Shown: in pieces, positions 1 to 6,446 of the stretch
Layout of the letters: every line of letters starts with the position of its first letter
How positions within the stretch are numbered: position 1 is the stretch's first letter
Assembly: GCA_017473795.1 (NCBI GenBank)
Contig: JAFUJE010000021.1
Coordinates: 1 to 7,416 of the forward strand
Reading direction: 5' to 3'
Length of the DNA: 7,416 bases
Source of the DNA: Clostridia bacterium
Lineage (GTDB): Bacteria > Bacillota > Clostridia > Christensenellales > UBA1242
Notes under the pieces: generated by a model
The model's database searches: none
Told to the model about the DNA's origin: nothing
The model's input: only the letters and a program-made list of their open reading frames with translations
Made by a program: the position numbers and the translations under genes

Positions 1-2579
1 GCATTAACCTGAGTATCAATTGCATTCGTCGTTATCTCACTTGAATCATTAGCGAAACCATGATTAATTGAAGATGGCATTCCTAAGAATCCACTATAAA
101 ATTGGAAATAACGAATTTCGTCAACAGTAATACCTCTATTACCCCAATATCCAGTCGAACAAAAATCTTTTGTAAAACCACCCTCCATTATTTGACTCTT
201 GAAAGGAGCGCTACTACTGATAAAATATGCTAAACCTTTATTTGTATTACTACTTTGGCTAGGAATTAGCGTATATACTAAACTATTAATATTCTCATTG
301 ATAACAATTGGTTCATTTTGATTTTCTTCTGTGACATTTTCTGAATCATAGTTGCTGATATACAAATCGATATATTGGTTAAAGTATTTTTCATATTCAG
401 GTCCATAAGCATTCCAATCAATCATTCTATATGCATTTACAGTGTCAAATGCCATGTTAACAGTAACATATTTGTTGTTTGACAAAGTTTCCAGTATTTC
501 ACCCACAGCCATCTCGGATGCTTTATTGTCTGTAATATGTTTAAATTCAATGATTGGTTGATAAAGCCCTGGCACAACACGTGGATCAGCATATGACAAA
601 GAAGGTCTTAATTTATTATCTTTTATAATATTATACTTAGACACCAAACTAACAAAGTTTGTTTTTATTGATCCTTCTAAATCTTCATAGGATCCCGTAT
701 AGCCATGTTGTTCAAGCCAGTTGTTTCGATCTTCTAACGAAGAACTACCATTAGAAAAATAATTCGACAATTCTTCATACAAATACAAATCATTACCTAG
801 AGATTGAAGTAAGGATGTAGCTTCTTTGTTGTATTGTTCAAGGAAGCCTTGGTAAGCAAGCCATTCACGTTGTTTTTCAACTTGTGATGCCGTTAAATTA
901 AGGTCGCCTATTCTTTCGAGAGTCATTTTCCAAGTATCTTTAATACCTTTCGACATTTGCTCTTTAATATCTTCAAAAGAATCTATCAATTGACCCCATA
1001 AATCATCAAAATTATCATCAATACGATATTTTTGAATTGTCATTGCTAAATTTTTTGATTTTTCATTAACGTTAACCCAAATACCAGCGTTATGCGATGT
1101 TGAACCCGTAACAAAAGGTTCTACCATATTTTCACCCTTTTCATTTCTAGGTATAATTTCATCCATTGCATTATTGCTTATAGATTTAACTACATCCATC
1201 ATAAGTGGAGCAATTAACTGAATGTAGTTTATGGTAACACCAGAAACAGCGGTTTCACCAGGAACCTTTGGCATAATCTCAATAATTTGTTGTACGAGAT
1301 TTGTATAGAGTACATTCGATAAAACAGATAACATAAGCTGTGCTACCGGTTCCCAGTCGTCGGATGTAAATGAATCGAAATCAAAATTTGCCGAAAGTTT
1401 ACCATCCTGCAACGCTACTTTTCCGTCAAAGGTAATCCCAAATTGTTTAGCACTATCCTCCATGGATTTCAACGATTCGCCTGTTCTTTCGTAAGCAACA
1501 AATGCAGTACTCATCGGTATAGTAAGAGTTGTAAAAACAAGTGGAACACTTACATCATGTTGTACTGTATTAATCATTCTGATTTCATAATAATATTCCA
1601 TAATATCAATTGGTGAATAAGCAAGACTGATATTAGGACGAATATTAGTTCTAATACTTTTCAATAAATCATTTTTATAACCAAAAGTACCAGAAACCGA
1701 CCCATCTTCAGTAAACGTATCTTTAATTCCGTTACTTTCATTAAAATTACCTTCGTAATAATTGTTCCAGTATTGTTGGCTAAACGGATTGTCTTCAATT
1801 GCTTCAGTAGATAAATCCACATCTTGCATCCATTCCGCCAAAGGTGTTACAGTTACACCATCTGACCCCACAATTCCATATTTATATTCTGGGAATAATT
1901 CAAGTTGTTTCATGCGAATATCTGCTGTAGACATACTACCATTAGGATTGCCGGTCATTTCTACAACAACATATTTACCATCGTCTTGGTCTGCAGTTTT
2001 ATTTGCAATGCGTTCCCAATATTTATTAGGGATCGCTGCCCCCAACCCCTTTTGACTGCCAATACGCATACGATTTGCATCATAAGCCATAGTTTTAAAA
2101 ACCTGTCCCGCAATGCTCTCAGTTCCACCACCAGTAGCAGCATCCAAAGCACGGAACATAACGCCAGATGCGTAAATACCAACAGTAACTGCAGCATTTA
2201 CGAAAAAGAACATCAACAAACCTTTAAAAGTACGGATAACTATTTTATAAGGGTTACCGCCTTCCTTATCTTTATAATGGTCTTGAATAATTTTAACAAT
2301 GGTAAAAAATATAATTAGTGCTGTTGCTAACCCCACCAGATTACCAAAAATAGCCTCAACTCTCTTGTGTTCGATAATCTCACTAACCATATCATTTCCA
2401 GAAGAACCAAGTCCCGCTAAGTTACGAAAAATTTTTTCAATTTGCCCAACAACCCAAGCCAACAAACGCCAAATATTATATAAAGTGGAAACGATAAGAA
2501 CACCAAGATTATAAAACAATTCTTGTATTAACAAATAAACATCATCTAGCACCCACAACAACGAATTTCCCCAATTCAT
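1..2579 (-). CDS. Large multi-helix membrane protein, probably of a conjugative/mobile element (VirB6/TrbL-like layout); 3' end outside window
   Basis: An open frame runs from ATG at 2579 to the window edge without a stop: 859 complete codons, C-terminus missing. An in-frame TGA lies two codons before the ATG, so the protein cannot begin further upstream. Hydrophobic helices are visible at about residues 14-47, 74-98, 118-141 and 343-362, with weaker ones near 410-437 and 447-468. The K/R-rich loop 99-119 suggests a cytoplasmic side, placing residues 142-342 outside the cell. From about 470 on the chain is hydrophilic and acidic/Asn-rich, with helical stretches near 530-605. Only one cysteine (C807) is seen. 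The N-terminal segment (FRNLAGL at 51-57, RALDAATGGG at 143-152, AGQV at 157-160) resembles, from memory and unsearched, large membrane proteins of Bacillota conjugative elements, where such proteins would form the transfer channel. AGA is used for 9 of 23 arginines, unlike ychF. The reading frame is certain; the function is inferred. Confidence 0.85.
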   Translation of the reverse strand, partial: MNWGNSLLWVLDDVYLLIQELFYNLGVLIVSTLYNIWRLLAWVVGQIEKIFRNLAGLGSSGNDMVSEIIEHKRVEAIFGNLVGLATALIIFFTIVKIIQDHYKDKEGGNPYKIVIRTFKGLLMFFFVNAAVTVGIYASGVMFRALDAATGGGTESIAGQVFKTMAYDANRMRIGSQKGLGAAIPNKYWERIANKTADQDDGKYVVVEMTGNPNGSMSTADIRMKQLELFPEYKYGIVGSDGVTVTPLAEWMQDVDLSTEAIEDNPFSQQYWNNYYEGNFNESNGIKDTFTEDGSVSGTFGYKNDLLKSIRTNIRPNISLAYSPIDIMEYYYEIRMINTVQHDVSVPLVFTTLTIPMSTAFVAYERTGESLKSMEDSAKQFGITFDGKVALQDGKLSANFDFDSFTSDDWEPVAQLMLSVLSNVLYTNLVQQIIEIMPKVPGETAVSGVTINYIQLIAPLMMDVVKSISNNAMDEIIPRNEKGENMVEPFVTGSTSHNAGIWVNVNEKSKNLAMTIQKYRIDDNFDDLWGQLIDSFEDIKEQMSKGIKDTWKMTLERIGDLNLTASQVEKQREWLAYQGFLEQYNKEATSLLQSLGNDLYLYEELSNYFSNGSSSLEDRNNWLEQHGYTGSYEDLEGSIKTNFVSLVSKYNIIKDNKLRPSLSYADPRVVPGLYQPIIEFKHITDNKASEMAVGEILETLSNNKYVTVNMAFDTVNAYRMIDWNAYGPEYEKYFNQYIDLYISNYDSENVTEENQNEPIVINENINSLVYTLIPSQSSNTNKGLAYFISSSAPFKSQIMEGGFTKDFCSTGYWGNRGITVDEIRYFQFYSGFLGMPSSINHGFANDSSEITTNAIDTQVN
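2568..2572 (-). promoter_or_regulatory. Possible ribosome binding site for an alternative TTG start of the membrane protein
   Basis: No purine-rich ribosome binding site precedes the ATG at 2579; the bases before it read AACCTTGAACT. Inside the frame a GGGGA lies 6 nt before the TTG of codon 7 (2561) and 9 nt before the TTG of codon 8 (2558). Translation could therefore begin at one of these, removing six or seven residues before the first hydrophobic helix. The GGGGA also encodes Trp3-Gly4, so it may be chance. The ATG remains the default choice. Confidence 0.25.
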
Positions 2580-2630
2580 AGTTCAAGGTTAAACCATAAA
2601 GCATGAAAACACCAAATAGTTTTTTGGGGA
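2580..2630. other. 51-bp gap between ychF and the membrane protein gene; possible element boundary
   Basis: This is the longest non-coding stretch in the window. On the minus strand it holds a 5-bp inverted repeat (CCAAA/TTTGG, arms 2623-2627 and 2612-2616, 6-nt loop) followed by TGTTTTC, which is a poor terminator at best. A 9-bp odd palindrome GGTTTAACC lies at 2586-2594 on the minus strand. A TATGGT sequence could be a weak -10, but no convincing -35 was seen. G+C and codon use change across this gap. A recombination site near the 3' end of ychF is possible, but the second copy needed to recognise it would be outside the window. Confidence 0.3.
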
Positions 2631-3548
2631 TTAAACGTTGAATTTAAAGTGAATGATGTCGCCGTCTTGGACGATGTAGTCACGACCTTCTTGGCGGACA
2701 CGGCCGTGGTCTTTGGCGGCCAGTAAATTGCCATATTTTACAAAATCGTCGTAAGAAACAACTTCGGCTTTGATGAAACCACGCATGAAATCGGTATGAA
2801 TTTTTCCCGCAGCAATCAAAGCGGTGTCGCCATTTTTAATCGTCCAGGCACGAACTTCGGGTTCACCAGCGGTTAAATAAGAAATCAAACCCAACAGGCG
2901 GTACCCTGCCACAACTAATTTATCCAAACCGCTTTGTTGCAAGCCGTACATTTGCATGAATTCGGTACGCTCTTCATCACTTTGCAAGGCAGCTAACTCA
3001 TTTTCGACATGGGCACAAATACCGATGACTTGAGCATTGTCGGCTGCCGCAATCGCCTTGATTTTCGCAAAGTGCGGATTGTTGGCGCCGTCGTCGGCAA
3101 TATCACTTTCATTATAATTTGCGACGTAGATAACAGGCTTTTCAATACCCGCATACATTAATTCTAATTTAATCGTATCAATATCACTTTCGGGATTAGC
3201 ACCACCATCAACGTGGGTTACATTGGGGTCATCAAAAGCACGGACCACATGAACAATAGCATCGACTTCACGAATATGAGCCAAAAATTTGTTTCCCAGC
3301 CCCTCACCTTGTGAAGCACCTTTTACCAAGCCCGCAATATCCACAAATTTAACGGTGGAATTGATAACAGACTTAGCGTTGTAATGTTTGGCTAAAAAAT
3401 CCACCCGAGGATCAGGAACCGGCACGATACCGATATTTGGTTCAATGGTACAAAACGGATAATTTGCTACTTCGGCACCCGCCTTTGTAATGGCATTAAA
3501 TAAAGTGCTTTTTCCTACATTCGGCAAGCCGACAATCCCAATCTTCAT
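2631..3548 (-). CDS. ychF: YchF/OLA1-family ribosome-associated ATPase, lacking the helical insert domain
   Basis: This 305-residue protein belongs to the YchF subfamily of Obg-type P-loop proteins, which bind ribosomes, hydrolyse ATP in preference to GTP and affect translation and stress responses. Visible motifs are the P-loop GLPNVGKST (7-15), PFCTIEPN (31-38), DIAGLVKGAS (70-79), the His that replaces the usual catalytic Gln (H112), the ATP-favouring NxxE in place of NKxD (N144-E147), and CAHVE (178-182). A TGS-like C-terminal domain spans about 220-305 and ends FKFNV as in E. coli YchF. The family is usually about 363 residues. The shortfall of about 58 falls at one point: residues 120-137 pass directly into KPVIYVANYNE, omitting the antiparallel helical domain. 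The frame is open and both flanks are well conserved, so this is not a frameshift. The ATG at 3548 has a clear ribosome binding site. It is the last gene of the array, 18 nt after the peptidase. Confidence 0.96.
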   Translation of the reverse strand: MKIGIVGLPNVGKSTLFNAITKAGAEVANYPFCTIEPNIGIVPVPDPRVDFLAKHYNAKSVINSTVKFVDIAGLVKGASQGEGLGNKFLAHIREVDAIVHVVRAFDDPNVTHVDGGANPESDIDTIKLELMYAGIEKPVIYVANYNESDIADDGANNPHFAKIKAIAAADNAQVIGICAHVENELAALQSDEERTEFMQMYGLQQSGLDKLVVAGYRLLGLISYLTAGEPEVRAWTIKNGDTALIAAGKIHTDFMRGFIKAEVVSYDDFVKYGNLLAAKDHGRVRQEGRDYIVQDGDIIHFKFNV

Positions 3549-3556
3549 ATTTCATT

Positions 3557-3563
3557 CTCCTTT
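3557..3563 (-). promoter_or_regulatory. Ribosome binding site of ychF
   Basis: AAAGGAG on the minus strand lies 8 nt before the ATG at 3548, within the 18-nt gap after the peptidase stop. It settles the ychF start and excludes the nearby out-of-frame ATG at 3555. Confidence 0.85.
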
Positions 3564-3566
3564 GTT

Positions 3567-4295
3567 TTAATCACGTTTGCGTATTAACATAAAATAAGAC
3601 AGATAGCGTAAAAAGTAAATCAAAGACATCGCAAAACTAATCACATAAGTATTCGCCGCTGCTCGTAAGACTTTATTAACACCTTGACGTTCTTCTTTGG
3701 TTTCCATAAGATGCATATCTTCCAATAATTTCTTACCACGACGAGACGCATCAAACTCGGTCGGCAGAGTAATAAAACTAGCCAAAGCGCTTAATCCGTA
3801 AAAGATACAGAAACCTAATAACACCCACTTCATAGTTTCTAGGGCTAAACCCGCTGTTAATAGCGTAGCAATAAAACTAATAATAATTAATGGAGTTAAC
3901 AAACGACTGGTAAAATTACTCAAACGAATTACAAAATGACGGAACCTTAAAGGTAAATAGTTTTGTGCATCTTGCAAAGCATGACCACATTCATGTGCCG
4001 CAATCGCCAAAGCCGAGACCGAAGTACTGTGTAAAACTTTGCCGGTTAAACGCACAACCTTAGATTGCGGGTCATAATGGTCACCCAAACTATCAGTAGT
4101 TTGTTCGACTTGAATGTTTAAATGATTTTCGGCCGCAATCCGTTGTACCAAATCTTTGGCCGTAATCCCTACTGGCACATCAAGCTGATGATAATGATGA
4201 ATCACGGTCGAAACCCGAATGGAAGCAATAATCGCAAATATTAAAACCGGCAACATTGCCAATCCAGAGATAATGTAAACTAATTCCCAAGACAT
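3567..4295 (-). CDS. YugP-like membrane zinc metallopeptidase (Zn_peptidase_2 family)
   Basis: This 242-residue protein has the zincin motif HECGH at 101-105 (H101 and H105 as zinc ligands, E102 catalytic). The downstream segment LPTEFDASRRGKKLL (177-191) probably supplies the third ligand at E180. An N-terminal membrane helix spans about 5-28, and further hydrophobic stretches lie at about 133-150, 155-175 and 212-238. The DHYDP...VRLTGKVL block (72-88) before the active site is typical of the family, as is the length (usually about 225-235). The catalytic region sits between membrane helices; the natural substrate is not established for this family. The start at 4295 has no Shine-Dalgarno sequence and lies within an inverted repeat, so translation may depend on ribosomes finishing the gene upstream. 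It is 16 nt after the LOG-family gene and 18 nt before ychF. Family assignment is secure; the symbol yugP is not transferred because orthology was not tested. Confidence 0.93.
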   Translation of the reverse strand: MSWELVYIISGLAMLPVLIFAIIASIRVSTVIHHYHQLDVPVGITAKDLVQRIAAENHLNIQVEQTTDSLGDHYDPQSKVVRLTGKVLHSTSVSALAIAAHECGHALQDAQNYLPLRFRHFVIRLSNFTSRLLTPLIIISFIATLLTAGLALETMKWVLLGFCIFYGLSALASFITLPTEFDASRRGKKLLEDMHLMETKEERQGVNKVLRAAANTYVISFAMSLIYFLRYLSYFMLIRKRD

Positions 4296-4313
4296 ATCAC
4301 TATATTATGTCTT
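4289..4313 (-). promoter_or_regulatory. Inverted repeat covering the metallopeptidase start codon
   Basis: On the minus strand AAGACATA (4313-4306) and TATGTCTT (4296-4289) are perfect 8-base reverse complements separated by a 9-nt loop. The second arm contains the ATG of the peptidase (4295-4293), and the first arm overlaps the TAA stop of the LOG-family gene (4314-4312). If it folds in mRNA it would hide the start until a ribosome terminating on the upstream gene opens it. The stem is A/T-rich, so its stability is modest. Confidence 0.4.
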
Positions 4314-4884
4314 ATTTTACCATTTGCAACAACATTTTTTTCAATGCTGTCATGTCAGCAACGTGAATAATTTCGGCTCCGTTTTGAACATCAGGATTAT
4401 TGTCACGATTACGGAAGAAATCATTAACGGTATCAAAAATTTCACCAGCCCCACCGAAAGCGTCCACAATAATCATTTTCTTTTTCGCAAAGAAGGAAAA
4501 CAATAATTCACTAAAGGTTCCCCAACTGCCACCCAAAGCGATAACAACATCACTGTATGGTGTCATGTCCATACTGCGTTTTAAAAAGTTTTCACTATTA
4601 GTAGGTAAAATATTTTCATTAAAAACTAAATCAGTGACACCGTCAGTAGTAAATCGATAACGTTCTAAATGTTCTTGTAAATTAGCGGCCGGTGTATAAC
4701 CAATAACTTTACCACCCGCTTGCACGGCACCACGCCCAACAAAATAAGGATAACCACCACAGGCACCTGTCAAAATTTCAAAATTATTTTCGGCTAAGAA
4801 TTTACCCAAGTCGGCACACGCTTGAATTTCTTGTTCACTGTAATGTTTGTTATTGGTTCCCCCATAAACAGTAATTTTCATCAT
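4312..4884 (-). CDS. LOG/SLOG-family nucleotide-binding protein (TIGR00725/LOG-like, possible nucleotide phosphoribohydrolase)
   Basis: This 190-residue Rossmann-like protein carries the signatures of the SLOG superfamily, which includes LOG phosphoribohydrolases that release free bases from N6-modified AMP. The first strand and loop are ITVYGGTNN (4-12). A glycine-rich loop GACGGYPYFVGRGA occupies 40-53, and the phosphate/catalytic loop GGSWGTFSE spans 118-126. E126 matches the catalytic Glu of PGGxGTxxE, and R103 in LKRSMDM matches the catalytic Arg region. The Pro of the canonical PGG is replaced (ALGG), and the GGG loop is CGGYP, so it is a divergent branch and substrate cannot be deduced. 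Length is normal for LOG proteins (about 180-200). The ATG at 4884 overlaps the glnS stop by one base (TAATG). A second ATG immediately follows at 4881; the ribosome binding site fits either. It probably acts in the cytoplasm; no signal peptide or membrane helix is seen. Confidence 0.88.
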   Translation of the reverse strand: MMKITVYGGTNNKHYSEQEIQACADLGKFLAENNFEILTGACGGYPYFVGRGAVQAGGKVIGYTPAANLQEHLERYRFTTDGVTDLVFNENILPTNSENFLKRSMDMTPYSDVVIALGGSWGTFSELLFSFFAKKKMIIVDAFGGAGEIFDTVNDFFRNRDNNPDVQNGAEIIHVADMTALKKMLLQMVK

Positions 4885-6446
4885 TAAAATCCCTCCCTTA
4901 AGCCAATTGTCTTGTTGAAGACCAACTTGTCTTTTTGATCAAGCACATAATAACCTTTACGCACGAATTGGTATTTTAATGACACATCATTGCGTTCAGC
5001 CAACCATTTTTCGGCATAGCCTTGACTTTCGTGGATTGAATCACGGTTAATGTTTTCATCACTTAAATCGGTACCCTCTTTCAATAAAGGTTCAAACGAG
5101 CGGATTGTTACCGGTGCACAATCACGAGCATTAACATATTGAATTACACCTTTGGCTTTTTCATCGGTAATTTCACATTCCAGTACATCACCCACTCGAC
5201 GTAAACACTTAATTTTATAAGCACCACGTAATTGAACTACGCCACCAATAGTTAAACGTTTGTATTTTGGTGGCGGATTATCGCTGAAGTCACTACCATC
5301 AATCCAAATTTCGTTCGAGAAACTAATAGCGTGTGTTCCGGCTGCTTCATCGTGCGGATTATTGGTAACGGCAAAAGTTTCGTTTTTATCGTAGTTCACG
5401 ATTCTGACTTTAAGCGGATTTTCAACTACCGCAACACGCAAAGCACATTGGTCTAATTCACTACGCACATAAAATTCCAAAGCCGACAAAGGAACGGTCA
5501 TCACATTTTTGGTAATACCGGTCGAACGTACAAAATCCATAATGGCTTTAGCCGGATAACCACGACGACGCATACCTGAAATCGTTGGCATGCGTGGGTC
5601 ATCCCAACCGCTAACCAAGCCTTCATCGACAAAACGTTTCAACCAACGTTTACTCATTACAAAACGTTCAATATTCAAACGAGAGAATTCATATTGTTCC
5701 GGAGGTATCGCTGGTAAATTTGGCAAAGCACCCTGACATTGTTCTACGCACCAATTATATAAGGGGCGATGGTCTTCAAATTCCAAACTACACAGGCTAT
5801 TACTAATATGCTCAATGTAATCACTTAAACTGTGGGCAAAGTCATACATCGGGTAGATACACCACTGGTTACCGGTACGGTAATGAGCTTGGCGATTAAT
5901 GCGGTACAAAACTGGGTCACGCATATTCATATTAGGTGAAGCCATATCAATCTTGGCACGCAAAACACGACTGCCATCGGGGAATTCACCGGCACGCATG
6001 CGTTGGAACAAGTCCAAATTTTCTTCAACCGAACGGTTGCGGTAAGGACTAGGCTTACCCGGAACGCCTAATTCACCACGCATGGCTTTAATTTCGTCCA
6101 TGGTACTGTCATCAACATATGCCACGCCACGCTTAATTAAGTGAATAGCACATTGGTATAATTTTTCGTAGTAATCACTGGCGAAAAGTACTTGGTCGTA
6201 TTCCACACCCAACCAATCCAAGTCACGTTTAATACCTTCCACATATTCCATGCTTTCTTTAGCTGGATTGGTATCATCAAAACGTAAATTTGCTTTGCCA
6301 TTATATTTACAACGCATACCATAAGAAATGCTAAACGCTTTCGCATGGCCAATGTGTAAATAACCATTAGGTTCTGGCGGATAACGTAAAATAATATCTT
6401 GCCCACGACTTTGGGCTTTAACTAATCCTTCTTCAACAAAGTTCAT
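4884..6446 (-). CDS. glnS: Glutaminyl-tRNA synthetase
   Basis: This 520-residue class I synthetase attaches glutamine to tRNA-Gln in the cytoplasm. The HIGH signature occurs as PPEPNGYLHIGHAK (23-36) and the KMSKS-type loop as VMSKR (263-267). Other GlnRS-type blocks are RFDDTNP (55-61), the SPYRNRS motif (133-139), CIYPMYDFAH (196-205), EFEDHRPLYNW (222-232) and DPRMPTISGMRRRGY (283-297). The C-terminal beta-barrel anticodon-binding part begins near 325 (LEFYVRSEL, then PLKVRIVNY at 344-352) and ends with KLVFNKTIGL (507-516). It is slightly shorter than E. coli GlnRS (about 554) because of a short N-terminus and trimmed C-terminal loops; nothing essential appears missing. The pattern separates it from GltX, so it is a true GlnRS. 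Its ATG shares ATGA with the hflX stop and has no Shine-Dalgarno sequence, which points to termination-reinitiation coupling. Many Bacillota make Gln-tRNA through GatCAB; whether this genome has both routes cannot be seen here. Confidence 0.97.
   Translation of the reverse strand: MNFVEEGLVKAQSRGQDIILRYPPEPNGYLHIGHAKAFSISYGMRCKYNGKANLRFDDTNPAKESMEYVEGIKRDLDWLGVEYDQVLFASDYYEKLYQCAIHLIKRGVAYVDDSTMDEIKAMRGELGVPGKPSPYRNRSVEENLDLFQRMRAGEFPDGSRVLRAKIDMASPNMNMRDPVLYRINRQAHYRTGNQWCIYPMYDFAHSLSDYIEHISNSLCSLEFEDHRPLYNWCVEQCQGALPNLPAIPPEQYEFSRLNIERFVMSKRWLKRFVDEGLVSGWDDPRMPTISGMRRRGYPAKAIMDFVRSTGITKNVMTVPLSALEFYVRSELDQCALRVAVVENPLKVRIVNYDKNETFAVTNNPHDEAAGTHAISFSNEIWIDGSDFSDNPPPKYKRLTIGGVVQLRGAYKIKCLRRVGDVLECEITDEKAKGVIQYVNARDCAPVTIRSFEPLLKEGTDLSDENINRDSIHESQGYAEKWLAERNDVSLKYQFVRKGYYVLDQKDKLVFNKTIGLREGF
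4891..4899 (-). promoter_or_regulatory. Ribosome binding site of the LOG-family gene, inside the glnS 3' end
   Basis: AAGGGAGGG on the minus strand ends 6 nt before the ATG at 4884. It lies within the last glnS codons and uses an AGG arginine codon (Arg517), rare in this array, which also forms part of the Shine-Dalgarno sequence. This supports coupled translation from glnS. Confidence 0.75.
6443..6446 (-). other. ATGA stop/start overlap of hflX and glnS
   Basis: The TGA of hflX (6445-6443) overlaps the ATG of glnS (6446-6444). The preceding bases, AATTTACAATTTAAT, offer no ribosome binding site. This makes translational coupling the simplest way for glnS to be read. Confidence 0.7.

Noticed and set aside
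838..852. Small palindrome CAAGG-AAG-CCTTG
   Set aside because: It lies in coding sequence with a 5-bp stem and has no partner repeat, so no function is supported.
1762..2514. Overlapping open frames on the plus strand (1762-2055, 1905-2318, 2299-2514) and one in another minus-strand frame (1961-2197)
   Set aside because: All lie inside the continuous frame of the large membrane protein, have no recognisable motifs, and are antisense or alternative-frame shadows.
2612..2627. Rho-independent terminator after ychF
   Set aside because: The stem is only 5 bp with three A/T pairs, and the following TGTTTTC is a poor T-tract; it is mentioned only within the gap entry.
2568..2630. 7-bp inverted repeat TTGGGGA/TCCCCAA around the ychF stop and the next start
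   Set aside because: Arms are short and separated by 49 bases, one is inside coding sequence, and no second copy is visible; it is compatible with chance.
4324..4660. Plus-strand open frames opposite the LOG-family gene
   Set aside because: The opposite strand encodes a protein with clear SLOG motifs; these frames have low-complexity translations and no initiation signal of note.
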